Shown: positions 18,801 to 30,862 of the stretch, piece by piece
How the letters are laid out: each line of letters opens with the position of its first letter
How positions within the stretch are numbered: position 1 is the stretch's first letter
NCBI RefSeq assembly: GCF_014207095.1
Contig: NZ_JACHBG010000005.1
Location: 1-64,000 of the forward strand
DNA from: Martinezella lusitana
GTDB lineage: Bacteria > Pseudomonadota > Alphaproteobacteria > Rhizobiales > Rhizobiaceae
DNA length: 64,000 nt
Direction: 5' to 3'
The notes under the pieces: model-generated
Told to the model about the DNA's origin: nothing
Database searches by the model: none
What the model saw: the letters and a program-made list of their open reading frames with translations, nothing else
Program-made: the position numbers and the translations under genes

Positions 18801-18843
18801 CGTGAAAAAGAAGAGGCCGCCGGAAGAGTTTTCCGGCGGCCTC
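18801..18843 (-). terminator. Terminator of acnA
   Basis: A 13-bp stem (18813-18825 with 18831-18843, GAGGCCGCCGGAA / TTCCGGCGGCCTC). The adjacent plus-strand GAAAAAGAA gives TTCTTTTTC on the minus strand, the expected T tract for acnA. Confidence 0.9.
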
Positions 18844-18865
18844 GTAAGATCGGAATGGATACGTA

Positions 18866-21556
<2,691 letters not shown>

Positions 21557-21818
21557 GAGATACCCCGTTTCTGATAGCCAACACAGTCGTGCGAACGCCT
21601 ATGCACTTTATGCACATCAGGATGCGGGTACGGCCATTTCCGCTGTCCGCACGTAAGGTGAAAACCTTATGTTCGGCGCAAGGATGAAATTCACGCCGAC
21701 CGCTGGCGTGGTTGCAGGTCTTATAGATAATTTCGTAAAGACTTGCCAGAGTGACAAAGCGCAAATTTGGACAATTTTTTGCGCGTTGCAGCAACGAAAA
21801 CGGGGAAAGCCTGAGCGA

Positions 21819-22466
21819 ATGCATCTAAGCGCTGAAAATCTGGCGGCAAGGCGGGGCGAAGACCTGATTTTCTTGAATGTTTCCTTCAACTTGACTGATG
21901 GAGACGCCCTCGTTCTGACAGGCCGCAACGGGTCGGGAAAATCGACGCTTCTGCGCGTTGTGGCAGGCCTTCTCAGGCAAGAGAAAGGCACTGTCATATT
22001 TACCGGAAAGGACGGCGAATCTGCCCGTCCGGCAGGCGAAGCCAGCCACTATCTCGGCCACCGTAATGCGATGAAATCCGAGCTGACCGTCGCCGAAAAT
22101 CTGACCTTCTGGAAGACCTTTTTCGGCGACATGGCGGGCGGCTCCGGCCTCGATGTCGATGAAGCTGTCGATGCCGTCGGACTCGCCAGCATCACGCAGC
22201 TGCCTTTCGGCTACCTCTCCGCAGGCCAGCAGCGGCGAATCGCTTTTGCCAAGCTTCTGGTCGCCTACCGTCCGATCTGGATCCTCGACGAACCGACGGC
22301 AGCACTGGACAGCTCGGCCGACCAGCTCTTTGCGCAACTGATTACAGCGCATCAGAAGAGTGGCGGCATTATTCTCGCTGCAACGCACCAACCGCTTGGC
22401 TTGGAGAATGTGCAGGAGATGCGGATGACGGGGTTTGCCGGTGTGAGCGAGGGGATGTGGGGGTGA
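21819..22466 (+). CDS. ccmA: Haem exporter ATPase, cytochrome c maturation
   Basis: 215-residue ATP-binding subunit of CcmAB, which drives release of the haem chaperone CcmE for cytochrome c assembly. Walker A is GRNGSGKST (about residue 36), the signature is LSAGQQRRIAFAKL, and Walker B is IWILDEP. Start ATG 21819 (MHLSAENLAARRG) fits the family; the open frame extends 50 codons further without good similarity. It is the first gene of ccmABCDG, but 340 bp of repeat-rich DNA separates it from ccmB. Confidence 0.95.
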   Translation: MHLSAENLAARRGEDLIFLNVSFNLTDGDALVLTGRNGSGKSTLLRVVAGLLRQEKGTVIFTGKDGESARPAGEASHYLGHRNAMKSELTVAENLTFWKTFFGDMAGGSGLDVDEAVDAVGLASITQLPFGYLSAGQQRRIAFAKLLVAYRPIWILDEPTAALDSSADQLFAQLITAHQKSGGIILAATHQPLGLENVQEMRMTGFAGVSEGMWG

Positions 22467-22498
22467 GTCCAATGTTTTTGCCTACGCCGCACCTTCGA

Positions 22499-22592
22499 GA
22501 CCCCCCTCTGTCCCTTCGGAGAAACTCTTCGCTGCGCGATGAGTTGCCGCCCTCCGTCACTGTCGTGACATCTCCCCCACAAGGGGGGAGAT
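22499..22592 (+). repeat. Palindromic repeat, CATCTCCCCCACAAGGGG type, copy 1
   Basis: Begins ACCCCCCTCTGTCCCTTCGG and ends with the palindrome CTCCCCCACAAGGGGGGAG. It carries about 40 extra bases (22520-22563) between the two conserved blocks. The same blocks recur in inverse orientation at 22682-22732 and twice inside ftsY. Confidence 0.8.
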
Positions 22593-22681
22593 TGTGGGCC
22601 GCAGCTGCTTACCCAAAGCAACCTCGATATGATCTGCGAGTATCGAACGTCGTTGCTTGGTGCCGAGTGAACAGCGAGCTA

Positions 22682-22732
22682 CCGATCTCCCCCCTTGTGG
22701 GGGAGATGCCCCAAAAGAGCAGAGGGGGGTGG
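22682..22732 (-). repeat. Palindromic repeat, CATCTCCCCCACAAGGGG type, copy 2 (inverted)
   Basis: CCGATCTCCCCCCTTGTGGG at the left, then GGGAGATGCC and AGAGGGGGGTGGCGAG. It is an inverted partner of copy 1, so the pair brackets a small mosaic element. Confidence 0.8.
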
Positions 22733-22806
22733 CGAGAAACAAACGCTTCTCCCGCCTGGAGCCAGGCGAAAGGCAATTCCCCGATTCACTTTGAAAGCCA
22801 CACCCC

Positions 22807-23466
22807 ATGACCGCCCTCTTCCTCCGCGACCTCAGACTTTCGGTGCGCGCCGGCGGCGGGGCGTTGATCGGCATCCTTTTTTTCCTCACTGTCGTCGCCG
22901 TCATCCCCTTCGGCGTCGGGCCTGATCTGAAGCTCCTCTCGCGTATCGGCCCCGCCATCGTCTGGATCGGCGCGCTGCTCGCAAGCCTGCTCGGCCTTGA
23001 CCGGCTGTTCCAGGCCGAGCGCGACGACGGCTCGCTCGATCTGCTCGTCATGCAGGAAACGCCACTGGTGCTGACGGTATTCATCAAATGCACCGCCCAT
23101 TGGGCGGCAACCGGCCTGCCCCTCGTCATCGCCTCGCCGCTTCTCGGCCTCTTTATGAATATGAACGAGACGGCGATCGGCGCGACCGCGCTGACCCTGC
23201 TCGTTGGCTCACCGGCGATCACTTTCATCGGCGCGGTCGGTGCAGCGGTCGCGGTGGCGCTGCCGCGCGGCGGGCTGCTGGTCTCCATTCTGGTGTTGCC
23301 GCTCACCATTCCCGTGCTGATCTTCGGCGTCAGCGCCACCTATGCCGCCGTCGAGGGGCCACAGCCCTTCCTGCCGCCGTTCCTGATCCTGATCGCGCTC
23401 ACCTTATTCTTCGCCGTCCTCGGCCCGGCCGCCGCCACCCTTGCCTTGCGGAACACGACTGATTGA
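22807..23466 (+). CDS. ccmB: Haem exporter membrane protein, cytochrome c maturation
   Basis: 219 residues, six hydrophobic helices, matching the length and pattern of CcmB (start TALFLRDLRLSVRAGGGA, then FFLTVVAVIPFGVGPD and LDRLFQAERDDGSLDLL). It pairs with CcmA. It lies 340 bp after ccmA and 179 bp before ccmC; both gaps are filled by repeats. Confidence 0.95.
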   Translation: MTALFLRDLRLSVRAGGGALIGILFFLTVVAVIPFGVGPDLKLLSRIGPAIVWIGALLASLLGLDRLFQAERDDGSLDLLVMQETPLVLTVFIKCTAHWAATGLPLVIASPLLGLFMNMNETAIGATALTLLVGSPAITFIGAVGAAVAVALPRGGLLVSILVLPLTIPVLIFGVSATYAAVEGPQPFLPPFLILIALTLFFAVLGPAAATLALRNTTD

Positions 23467-23468
23467 TC

Positions 23469-23573
23469 AGAGCAATTCAGGAAAAGTGCGAAGCGGTTTT
23501 CCGTCCGGAATTACGTAAGAACAAAAGGATAGAGCGTTTTCGCGTTTCGAAGAAAAGCAGAAAGGCTCTAACG
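23469..23573 (+). repeat. RIME-like interspersed repeat, copy A
   Basis: About 105 bp with two palindromic halves: AGGAAAAGTGCGAAGCGG with TTTTCCGTCCGGAATT, then AGAGCGTTTTCGCG and GAAAAGCAGAAAGGCTCT. Closely similar copies occur at 52232-52338 and 54424-54530, with a half copy at 62454-62506. It fills most of the ccmB-ccmC gap. I link it to the rhizobial RIME elements by general form, from memory. Confidence 0.8.
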
Positions 23574-23645
23574 CAGATACTGTTTCGTCGATCTGAGACA
23601 ATGCGGTCGATTGCCGGAAAAGCCATATCGGGTTAAACAAGCCGC

Positions 23646-24407
23646 ATGAGCGATATCAGCCCCGCGATCAGCCGTTTTTCCGACCTCGCCAACCCCACGC
23701 GGTTCTTGGCGTTTTCGGCGCGTCTCATTCCCTGGCTGGCTGTCATCTCGGCCGTGCTTTTCGCAATCGGCCTCTATCTGTCCTTTACGACCTCGGGCGA
23801 CTACCAACAGGGCGATACCGTCCGCATCATGTATATTCACGTTCCCGCCGCCTGGCTGTCGATGATGTGCTACACGATCATGAGCATGTCGGCGATCGGC
23901 ACGCTGGTCTGGCGCCATCCGCTCGCCGATGTCGCGGGCAAAACGGCAGCTCCACTCGGCGCCGCCTTCACGCTGATCGCGCTGGTGACGGGCTCGCTCT
24001 GGGGCAAGCCGATGTGGGGTACCTATTGGGTTTGGGATGCGCGCCTGACCTCGGTCTTCATCCTGTTCCTGATGTATCTCGGCCTGATCGCGCTCAACCG
24101 CGCCATGGACGATCCGTCCAAGGCCGCCCGCGTCGCCTCCATCCTGACGCTGGTCGGCTTCATCAATATCCCGATCATCAAGTTCTCCGTGGACTGGTGG
24201 AATACGCTGCATCAGTCGGAAAGCATCATGCGCGTGGATGGCCCGGCTATCGACGCTGAATTCCTCTGGCCGCTTTTCACCATGGCGCTGGCCTTCACGC
24301 TGCTGTTCTTCACGCTGCACCTGATGGCGATCCGCAACGAGATCTGGCGCCGCCGTATCGCCGCGCAGCGCCGCATCGCCGCGCGCATGGCGAGCCGGGA
24401 GGAGTAA
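23646..24407 (+). CDS. ccmC: Haem transporter permease, cytochrome c maturation
   Basis: 253 residues with six helices. The tryptophan-rich haem-handling motif is [17 protein letters not shown] (about residues 119-135), and the external WWNTLHQ follows. CcmC loads haem onto CcmE. It is followed immediately by ccmD (start 24409, after the TAA stop). Confidence 0.97.
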   Translation: MSDISPAISRFSDLANPTRFLAFSARLIPWLAVISAVLFAIGLYLSFTTSGDYQQGDTVRIMYIHVPAAWLSMMCYTIMSMSAIGTLVWRHPLADVAGKTAAPLGAAFTLIALVTGSLWGKPMWGTYWVWDARLTSVFILFLMYLGLIALNRAMDDPSKAARVASILTLVGFINIPIIKFSVDWWNTLHQSESIMRVDGPAIDAEFLWPLFTMALAFTLLFFTLHLMAIRNEIWRRRIAAQRRIAARMASREE

Positions 24408-24408
24408 G

Positions 24409-24582
24409 ATGAGCCATCCCTTCTACGTCTTCGGCTCCTATGGCTTTGCAGCCTTCATGATCCTTGCCATCATTGCCTGGGTATGGATCGACGGACGCCT
24501 ACGCCGTCGCGAACTCGCCGCATTGGAAGCCTCCGGAATCCGCCGCCGCTCGCAACGCGCGCCCGAGGGCGAGACGAAATGA
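24409..24582 (+). CDS. ccmD: Haem exporter protein D, cytochrome c maturation
   Basis: 57 residues: a single N-terminal membrane helix ([20 protein letters not shown]) followed by a basic cytoplasmic tail ([11 protein letters not shown]). Size, topology and location between ccmC and ccmG identify CcmD, which helps release CcmE from CcmABC. GGAGG lies in the end of ccmC just upstream. Its stop overlaps the start of ccmG (ATGA at 24579-24582). Easily missed because it is so short. Confidence 0.93.
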   Translation: MSHPFYVFGSYGFAAFMILAIIAWVWIDGRLRRRELAALEASGIRRRSQRAPEGETK

Positions 24583-25190
24583 CTGCGGATACCGACGACA
24601 AGAATGAGCAAAAATCGAGCGGCACCGCGCGCTATCTGCTGGCGCTGATTCCGCTGATCGTCTTTGCCTGCATCGCGCTTGCCGTCGGCAAGGTCATGTA
24701 TGATCAGGAAGTGCATGGCACCGATATTTCAGCCATTCCCTCGGCGCTCATCGGTACGAAGGCGCCGAAACTTGCCTTGCCGCCGCTTGCGGGCTCCAAC
24801 CTGCCGGCGCTGACCGATGATGCCATCAAGGGCAAGCTGACCCTCGTCAACGTCTTTGCTTCCTGGTGCATCCCCTGCCGCGACGAGCATCCCGTGCTGA
24901 AGGAACTCGCCAAGAGCGGCCAGCTCAACATCGTGGCGATCAACTACAAGGACACGAGCGAGAACGCGCTCCGTTTCCTTGGCGAACTCGGCAATCCCTA
25001 CAATGCCATCGGCATCGACCCCAACGGCACCGCCGCCATCGACTGGGGCGTCTACGGCATTCCGGAATCCTACCTCGTCTCGCCCGACGGCACGATCCTC
25101 TACAAGCAGGTCGGCCCCTTCACGCCCACCAGCCTGAAGGAAGGGCTCTATCCAGCCATAGCGAAGGCGCAGGGGAAGTCCGCTTCCTAG
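24579..25190 (+). CDS. ccmG: Thiol:disulfide interchange protein, cytochrome c maturation
   Basis: 203-residue membrane-anchored thioredoxin. A cytoplasmic stretch is followed by one N-terminal helix (about 18-39) and a periplasmic thioredoxin domain with the active site WCIPC (C97, C100). It reduces the apocytochrome haem-binding cysteines. It overlaps ccmD by 4 bp and ends the ccmABCDG run. ccmE, ccmF, ccmH and ccmI are not in the window. Confidence 0.95.
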   Translation: MTADTDDKNEQKSSGTARYLLALIPLIVFACIALAVGKVMYDQEVHGTDISAIPSALIGTKAPKLALPPLAGSNLPALTDDAIKGKLTLVNVFASWCIPCRDEHPVLKELAKSGQLNIVAINYKDTSENALRFLGELGNPYNAIGIDPNGTAAIDWGVYGIPESYLVSPDGTILYKQVGPFTPTSLKEGLYPAIAKAQGKSAS

Positions 25191-25229
25191 GGCAAGCTTC
25201 TTTCGGCGGTCTGTTCGGATGACGAACGC

Positions 25230-25625
25230 TTATTTGGTATCGCACAAAAAATTCAATCCGGCGAATGTGCTCATGACTTCTTCCGCCGGAACGTCCTTAA
25301 GTGTCGGATTGCGATTGAGAAAATCACAGAACATGTCGCTTATCTTTGCAGCATCGATCTGGGGTGGAATACACATGTTTACGCCAACAGAATCGCCGAA
25401 ATATGCCCAGTTCGTCATCGCTCTGGCATTCGGAATCGACTCGGCAATCCCGCGACGAGCAACAAGTTCATCGCGGTTCCACTTGTCCAGCCAGCCAATG
25501 ACATAGCCGGAAACAAACTGCCGGGAGCCGCCGCAATCGGCAAGTAGCCGGCCAGCATCGGAAAAGCCTGCTGGCGACTTGGATGCAATAACTGCCAATA
25601 AAGTTGCAACTGCGATGCTCGACAT
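25230..25625 (-). CDS. Rap1a/Tai immunity-like secreted protein
   Basis: 131-residue precursor with a signal-like N terminus (MSSIAVATLLAVIA). The mature part holds four cysteines (LADCGG, NMCIPP, MFCDFL and LNFLCDT) in the spacing of the Rap1a/Tai immunity fold, plus FVSGYVIGWLDKW and the C-terminal PAEEVMSTFAGLNFLC. Rap1a-type proteins protect against type VI secretion amidases, but many chromosomal copies are orphans of unknown role. ATG 25625 follows GCGAGGGC; no toxin gene is adjacent. Family call from memory. Confidence 0.7.
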   Translation of the reverse strand: MSSIAVATLLAVIASKSPAGFSDAGRLLADCGGSRQFVSGYVIGWLDKWNRDELVARRGIAESIPNARAMTNWAYFGDSVGVNMCIPPQIDAAKISDMFCDFLNRNPTLKDVPAEEVMSTFAGLNFLCDTK

Positions 25626-25750
25626 ATGCCCTCGCAAGATCCCAGACGCCAGGGCAATTTCGCGCCAGCGCAATACCGGCAAGTGTAGATGCAATTTTAT
25701 GGCGATTTTTGGCAGCGACTTGAACCGATGCCACTGGATTCGAAGACTCG

Positions 25751-26338
25751 TTAAATTCCGCCCTGCCAGGTCTTGATTGCTTCGACGGGCCACACCAGCA
25801 TCAGCACATTGAGTGTGAGATTGTCGCGGATCAGCCAGCCGGTAAGCAGCTCGAAGAAGATGGCAATGGCAACCGTCACCACCACTGGCGCGCGCCAAGC
25901 GAACAGGAAGCCAACCACCATGAACACGGCATCCATTGCCGAGTTGAGGATGCTGTCGCCGACATAATCGAGCGAGATTGTCGCCGCACGGTAGCGATCG
26001 ATGATGATCGGGGAATTCTCCAGAAGCTCCCAGCCAGATTCGATCAGCATGGCAACGAAGAGTCGCATCGGCAGCGGCTTGCCGCGCATGATCAGATGCG
26101 TCAGCCCGAAAAATAGGAAACCGTGAATGATGTGCGACGGGGTGTACCAGTCGGCGATATGCTGCGAGTTGCCGCTCGAATTCACCATCGGCTCGAAGAG
26201 CTTTACATAGCCGCATGTGCAGATCGCCACACGGCCCATCATGTGTTCCGCGACGATCTGTACGAGCAGGATGATGGCGCAGGCGATGAACCAGAAGCTC
26301 AGCTGCTGGCGGCTTCGGTCATCGAACGCCTGGCTCAT
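25751..26338 (-). CDS. DUF2585 family membrane protein
   Basis: 195 residues with four or five hydrophobic helices. It contains [15 protein letters not shown], the acidic [18 protein letters not shown] block and [17 protein letters not shown], as expected for the alphaproteobacterial DUF2585 family; function unknown. Its ATG overlaps the yciB stop (26335-26338), so it is translationally coupled to yciB. The open frame runs much further upstream, but that part lies over yciB in another frame. Confidence 0.82.
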   Translation of the reverse strand: MSQAFDDRSRQQLSFWFIACAIILLVQIVAEHMMGRVAICTCGYVKLFEPMVNSSGNSQHIADWYTPSHIIHGFLFFGLTHLIMRGKPLPMRLFVAMLIESGWELLENSPIIIDRYRAATISLDYVGDSILNSAMDAVFMVVGFLFAWRAPVVVTVAIAIFFELLTGWLIRDNLTLNVLMLVWPVEAIKTWQGGI

Positions 26339-27054
26339 TTCCCGTTGTCCGCCGGCTGCTCGATCGTGTGCTTCATGATCAGCGGCATCTGCGACAAGGT
26401 GAAGAGAATGGTGATCGGCATCGTTCCCCAGACCTTGAAGTTGACCCAGAGACTGTCCGCAGCCTTGACGTCGGGCAGGTAGTACCAGTTCGAGCCGCGC
26501 CAGACGACTTCGTTGAGCACGGCGAGAACGAAGAAGAAAATGCCCCAGCGCAACGTCAGCTTGCGCCAGCCCTCGGCATCGAGCTGAAAGGCGGCATTGA
26601 AGACATAGCCGAGCAGCGACTTGCCGAAGGCAAGGCCGCCGAGCAGCGCGACGCCGAACAGCGCATTGACGATCGTCGGCTTCATCTTGATGAAGGTCTC
26701 GTTCTGCAGGTAGATGCCGAGCGCGCCGAAGACGAGCACAACGATACCCGATACGAAGGGCATCAGCGGCAGATGGCCGAGCATGACCTTCGAGACGATG
26801 AGCGAAAGTACCGTTGCGGCCATGAACAGGCCGGTGGCGACGAAAAGCGGGCCGCCGAGGGTCGCTAACTGCGGGAAATGCTGTACCAGCCACTCACCGC
26901 GCAGATTGCCGAAGAAGAACACCAGCAAAGGCCCGAGTTCCAGCACCAGCTTCAACAGAGGATGATGCTTGTCGGCAGCGCTTGGGGCGAGATCGCGGTC
27001 ACTGGTCGTCATTGCGGCACTTTCCCTGTCATCGAGCTTATTATTGTCGTTCAT
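26335..27054 (-). CDS. yciB: Inner membrane-spanning / septation protein YciB (IspZ)
   Basis: 239 residues: a polar N-terminal stretch of about 30 residues, then five or more helices of the YciB/IspZ family ([49 protein letters not shown]). The family is linked to septation and envelope synthesis. The start overlaps the stop of ftsY (27051-27054), and a later start at 27012 is possible. It sits in the conserved dapF-mtaB-ftsY-yciB run. Confidence 0.93.
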   Translation of the reverse strand: MNDNNKLDDRESAAMTTSDRDLAPSAADKHHPLLKLVLELGPLLVFFFGNLRGEWLVQHFPQLATLGGPLFVATGLFMAATVLSLIVSKVMLGHLPLMPFVSGIVVLVFGALGIYLQNETFIKMKPTIVNALFGVALLGGLAFGKSLLGYVFNAAFQLDAEGWRKLTLRWGIFFFVLAVLNEVVWRGSNWYYLPDVKAADSLWVNFKVWGTMPITILFTLSQMPLIMKHTIEQPADNGK

Positions 27055-28562
27055 TGGCCGTTTCCAGCGCCCGTGCCGGCGATGGCATTGGCGAAATCCT
27101 CGGCCTCGAATGGTTCAAGATCGTCTACACCTTCACCGACGCCGATGAAATAGACCGGAAGTTTGTGCTTGGCCGAGATGGCAACGAGAATGCCGCCCCG
27201 CGCCGTGCCGTCGAGCTTCGTCATGATCAGCCCGTTGACGCCGGCGATGTTGCGGAAGATCTCCACCTGGTTCAAGGCGTTCTGGCCTGTGGTGGCATCG
27301 AGCGTCTGCAGCACGGTATGCGGCGCGTCCGGATCGAGCTTGCCAAGCACGCGCACGATCTTCTCAAGCTCGGCCATCAGCTCCGCCTTGTTCTGCAGAC
27401 GGCCGGCCGTATCGATGATCAAAACGTCGCTCTTATTGGCCTTCGCCTGCTGGAAGGCATCGAAGGCAAGGCCGGCAGCATCCGCGCCAAGCTTGGTGCC
27501 GATGAATTCAGATTTCGTACGCTCGGCCCAGATCTTCAATTGCTCGATGGCGGCGGCACGGAAGGTATCGCCGGCGGCGACCATGACCTTCAGTCCGGCG
27601 CCCGACAATTTCGCCGCCAGCTTGCCGATCGTCGTCGTCTTGCCGGTGCCGTTTACGCCGACGACGAGAATGACATGCGGCTTGTGGCTGAGATCGAGCT
27701 GCAGGGGCTTTGCGACCGGCTTCAGCACCTTGGCGATTTCCTGCGCCATGATCCGGCCGACGTCTTCGCTGGTCACATCCTTGCCGTAACGCTCGGATGC
27801 CAGAGTATCGGTGACGCGCATCGCCGTTTCGACGCCAAGATCGGCCTGGATCAGCAGATCTTCCAGATCCTGCAGCGTCTGGTCGTCAAGCTTGCGCTTG
27901 GTGAAAAGCGCCGCGATCTGACCGGTCAGCTGCGACGAGGTGCGCGCAAGCCCTGCGCGCAGGCGCTGGAACCAGGAGAGTTTTTGCTTTGGGGCTTCCG
28001 GAGCCAGCGCTGGAACGGAAGCGGCGGTGGAAAAGCCCTTCGGGAGGATAGGGGCTTCTGCTGAGGTGTCGGTGTTTTCCGAAGAAGGTTCGGAGTATCT
28101 CGACGAAAGTTCCGAGCTCGCTGGAACTTCCTCACCCCCCTCTGTCCTGTCGGACATCTCCCCCACAAGGGGAGAGATAGGTTCGGCGGAGGCTCCCTCC
28201 GCTGTAATATCAGTTTCAGCGCTTTTGGCTTGCTCCGGCTCAACAACTTCACTTTCGTCGGCCTGTTCAACCGCGAACGGCTCGTTCGATAAAACTTCTG
28301 CGACCTCGTCAGCCTGCTGCTCTTGCTCAGCCGGCGCGTTGCTCTCCAGCCGATCTCCCCCCTCGTGGGGGAGATGTCCCGAAGGGACAGAGGGGGGTGA
28401 CGAGGGCTCGGCAAACTCAAAAGCCGGCGAAGTATCCGCAACAGGCGCATCCTGCTCGACAACAGGCGCCCCAACCTTCGGCGAAACCTCCGCAGGCGCC
28501 TGCTCCTCAGCCGGCTTTTCGCGGCCGAAGGTGAAGACTTTTTTGATGAAACCGAGCGCCAT
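27051..28562 (-). CDS. ftsY: Signal recognition particle receptor FtsY
   Basis: 503-residue GTPase that docks SRP-ribosome complexes at the membrane. The N-terminal acidic A domain (about 1-195) is followed by the helical N domain and the G domain with G1 [10 protein letters not shown] (about 302), DTFRAAA and DTAGRLQNK, and G4 [10 protein letters not shown]. The A domain is unusual: residues 54-71 ([18 protein letters not shown]) and 128-144 ([17 protein letters not shown]) are translations of two inverted copies of the palindromic repeat also found between ccmA and ccmB. The two are read in different frames, and the acidic spacer between them looks native. Upstream is mtaB; downstream is yciB with a 4-bp overlap. 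Confidence 0.97.
   Translation of the reverse strand: MALGFIKKVFTFGREKPAEEQAPAEVSPKVGAPVVEQDAPVADTSPAFEFAEPSSPPSVPSGHLPHEGGDRLESNAPAEQEQQADEVAEVLSNEPFAVEQADESEVVEPEQAKSAETDITAEGASAEPISPLVGEMSDRTEGGEEVPASSELSSRYSEPSSENTDTSAEAPILPKGFSTAASVPALAPEAPKQKLSWFQRLRAGLARTSSQLTGQIAALFTKRKLDDQTLQDLEDLLIQADLGVETAMRVTDTLASERYGKDVTSEDVGRIMAQEIAKVLKPVAKPLQLDLSHKPHVILVVGVNGTGKTTTIGKLAAKLSGAGLKVMVAAGDTFRAAAIEQLKIWAERTKSEFIGTKLGADAAGLAFDAFQQAKANKSDVLIIDTAGRLQNKAELMAELEKIVRVLGKLDPDAPHTVLQTLDATTGQNALNQVEIFRNIAGVNGLIMTKLDGTARGGILVAISAKHKLPVYFIGVGEGVDDLEPFEAEDFANAIAGTGAGNGQ
28133..28181 (+). repeat. Palindromic repeat copy 3, inside ftsY
   Basis: CACCCCCCTCTGTCCTGTCG at the left and CATCTCCCCCACAAGGGG at the right, close to the consensus of the ccmA-ccmB copies. 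It lies within the coding region of ftsY (residues 128-144) and keeps the frame open. Confidence 0.85.
28350..28401 (-). repeat. Palindromic repeat copy 4, inside ftsY (inverted)
   Basis: Begins CCGATCTCCCCCCTCGTGGG and ends CCCGAAGGGACAGAGGGGGG. It is the inverted partner of copy 3 and encodes residues 54-71 of FtsY in a different frame from copy 3. Confidence 0.85.
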
Positions 28563-28580
28563 GAAGTGTCCGTTGAAGCA

Positions 28581-29855
28581 TTAGGCCGCGTCGGCGGCCA
28601 GAAGTTGCATGTCGAGGTGCTTGCCATTGTGGCCGGTGATTGCGACCTGCACAAGGTCGCGCGGCCGAAGGCCGGGCGCGGCGACAAGCGTGAAGTTTTC
28701 CGTATGCGCCAGCCCGCCATTCTCCACAAGCAGCCATTGCCGCGTGCCGACCATCTTGTCCAGATGGGCCTGATGCAATCTTTGTCCAGCCTCGCGCAGG
28801 CGGGCGGCGCGTTCCTTGATCAGGCTGCGATCGAGCTGCGGCATGCGGGCGGCCGGCGTGCCGGGGCGCGGGCTATAAGGGAAGACATGCAGATGCGCGA
28901 TGCCGGCCTCTTCAGCCAGGCCGACGGCATTGGCGAACATCTCTTCCGTCTCCGTCGGAAAACCGACGATCATATCCGCGCCGAAACTCGTCTCAGGGCG
29001 CAGGCGTCGCACATCCTCTATGAAGCCGATGGCGTCAGCACGCGAATGCCGCCGCTTCATCCGCTTGAGAATCATATCATCGCCATGCTGTAGCGAGAGG
29101 TGCAGATGCGGCATGAAGCGCGGTTCGTCGGCAATGAGATCCATCAGATGCTGATCGGCCTCGATGCTGTCGATCGACGACAGCCGCAGCCGGCGGATTT
29201 CCGGGATCTGCTTCAGCAGCGTCTTGGCAAGCAGGCCGAGCGTCGGCGTTCCCGGCAGGTCGGCGCCATAGCTCGTCGCATCGACGCCGGTCAGCACGAT
29301 TTCGCGATAGCCACTTTCGACCAGATTGCGTGCCTGATCGACGACAGCGCCCATCGGTACCGAACGCGAATTACCACGGCCGTAGGGAATAATGCAGAAG
29401 GTGCAGCGATGGTCGCAGCCATTCTGCACCTGGATGAAGGCGCGTACATGGCCGTCGATATGGCGGATCATCTGCGGCGCGGTTGCCCGCACGCTCATGA
29501 TGTCGTTGACGCGCAGCTTCTCTTCCGCCGAGACGCCAAAATCCGGCAGGGCGCGATATGAGGCGCTCTTCAGCTTCTCCTCATTGCCGAGCACGGCATC
29601 CACCTCGGCCATTTCGGCGAAGGTCTGCTTCTCGGTCTGCGCCGCGCAGCCTGTCACGATGATGCGGGCATGCGGATTGTCGCGCCTTGCCCGGCGGATC
29701 GCCTGGCGCGCCTGACGCACGGCCTCGCCCGTCACGGCACAGGTATTGACCAGAATAGCGTTGTTGAGCCCGGCTTTCTCCGCCTCGGCCCTCATCACTT
29801 CGGATTCATAGGTATTGAGGCGACAGCCGAAGGTAATGACCTCGACCCCGCTCAC
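28581..29855 (-). CDS. mtaB: tRNA t6A37 methylthiotransferase
   Basis: 424-residue methylthiotransferase that converts t6A37 to ms2t6A37 in tRNA. The N-terminal MTTase domain carries three cysteines ([28 protein letters not shown]), and the radical SAM motif C-x3-C-x2-C is at [18 protein letters not shown]-terminal TRAM-like region follows. The start is GTG 29855, overlapping the dapF stop by 4 bases. It belongs to the dapF-mtaB-ftsY-yciB gene run. Confidence 0.96.
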   Translation of the reverse strand: MSGVEVITFGCRLNTYESEVMRAEAEKAGLNNAILVNTCAVTGEAVRQARQAIRRARRDNPHARIIVTGCAAQTEKQTFAEMAEVDAVLGNEEKLKSASYRALPDFGVSAEEKLRVNDIMSVRATAPQMIRHIDGHVRAFIQVQNGCDHRCTFCIIPYGRGNSRSVPMGAVVDQARNLVESGYREIVLTGVDATSYGADLPGTPTLGLLAKTLLKQIPEIRRLRLSSIDSIEADQHLMDLIADEPRFMPHLHLSLQHGDDMILKRMKRRHSRADAIGFIEDVRRLRPETSFGADMIVGFPTETEEMFANAVGLAEEAGIAHLHVFPYSPRPGTPAARMPQLDRSLIKERAARLREAGQRLHQAHLDKMVGTRQWLLVENGGLAHTENFTLVAAPGLRPRDLVQVAITGHNGKHLDMQLLAADAA

Positions 29856-30757
29856 CGCGCCTGAGCCCCCTGCTCTTCATCGCGCGAGAAGCTGCCGGTC
29901 ACCGGGTCGACCATGCCGGACCATTCCCATTCGGCTGGCCCTGTCATGACGACATGGTCGTTGCTTTCAAGCCATTCGATGGTCAGCTTGCCGGGTGCCG
30001 GCGCGGAGGCGACATCGATCGTCACCTTACGGCCGGTCCGGCCGGTCCGGGCGGCGCTGACGGCAGTCGCGCAAGCCGCCGAACCGCAGGCAAGCGTCAG
30101 GCCGGCGCCGCGCTCCCAGGTGCGGGTGCGCACAAGCGTCGGCGAAAGCACCTGCGCCAGCGTGATATTGGCACGCTCGGGAAACATCGGATGGTTTTCG
30201 AGCAACGGGCCGAACCGATCGAGATCGAAGGACATCGGGTCCTTGTCCACCCAGAAGATGGCATGCGGATTGCCCATCGAGGCGACCGAGGGCGAATGCA
30301 GCACGGGATTGTCGATCGGCCCAATCTGCAGCTCGATGCGGCTGGTATCGGCAAATTCCTCGGCCAGCGGGATCTTGTCCCAGGCAAAGACCGGCTTGCC
30401 CATATCGACCGAAATCGTGCCGTCCTCATGCTCTCTGGCATTCAGGATGCCGGCGACGGTCTGGAAGGTGAAAACCTTCTTGCCGGTTTCGGCAGCCAGC
30501 GCCTGCACGACGCAACGCGTGCCATTGCCGCAGGCCTGCGCCTTCGTGCCATCGCAGTTCAGAATGTCGATCCAGGCATCGGTGCCCTGCACCTTGGGGT
30601 CGTGGATCGCCATGATCTGGTCGAACTGGGTGGCCGGATCGGCATTGAGCGCAATCGCCGCCGCCGCCGTCACCACATCCTTGCGGCCGCGCATGTCGAC
30701 GACCAGGATCTTGTTTCCAAGCCCGTTCATCCTCGCGAATTCGACCATATTGCTCAT
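29852..30757 (-). CDS. dapF: Diaminopimelate epimerase
   Basis: 301 residues. Converts LL- to meso-diaminopimelate for lysine and peptidoglycan synthesis. The two catalytic cysteines lie in ACGNGTRC and [13 protein letters not shown] 30757 ([15 protein letters not shown]) fits the family; an upstream in-frame start adds 24 residues. First gene of a run that continues into mtaB with a 4-bp overlap. Confidence 0.97.
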   Translation of the reverse strand: MSNMVEFARMNGLGNKILVVDMRGRKDVVTAAAAIALNADPATQFDQIMAIHDPKVQGTDAWIDILNCDGTKAQACGNGTRCVVQALAAETGKKVFTFQTVAGILNAREHEDGTISVDMGKPVFAWDKIPLAEEFADTSRIELQIGPIDNPVLHSPSVASMGNPHAIFWVDKDPMSFDLDRFGPLLENHPMFPERANITLAQVLSPTLVRTRTWERGAGLTLACGSAACATAVSAARTGRTGRKVTIDVASAPAPGKLTIEWLESNDHVVMTGPAEWEWSGMVDPVTGSFSRDEEQGAQAR

Positions 30758-30862
30758 GGGATCATTCCTATTGTCGAGCTGTATATGGCGGAAACGCGGG
30801 GGAATTACCAGTGGGGTGAGTGGGCCCATGGTCTGGGCATCGGATCAGGTAAAGGCTGAAAG

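Larger units (their letters stand above)
22467..22806. other. Repeat-rich 340-bp gap between ccmA and ccmB
   Basis: No gene is visible. The gap carries two inverted copies of the CTCCCCC(A/T)CAAGGGGG-type repeat, listed separately, with about 90 bp of unique sequence between them. Cognate ccm operons usually have little or no space here. Confidence 0.8.

Noticed and set aside
26339..26893. Upstream extension of the DUF2585 frame
   Set aside because: It overlaps yciB in another frame; the real start is at the ATGA overlap with the yciB stop.
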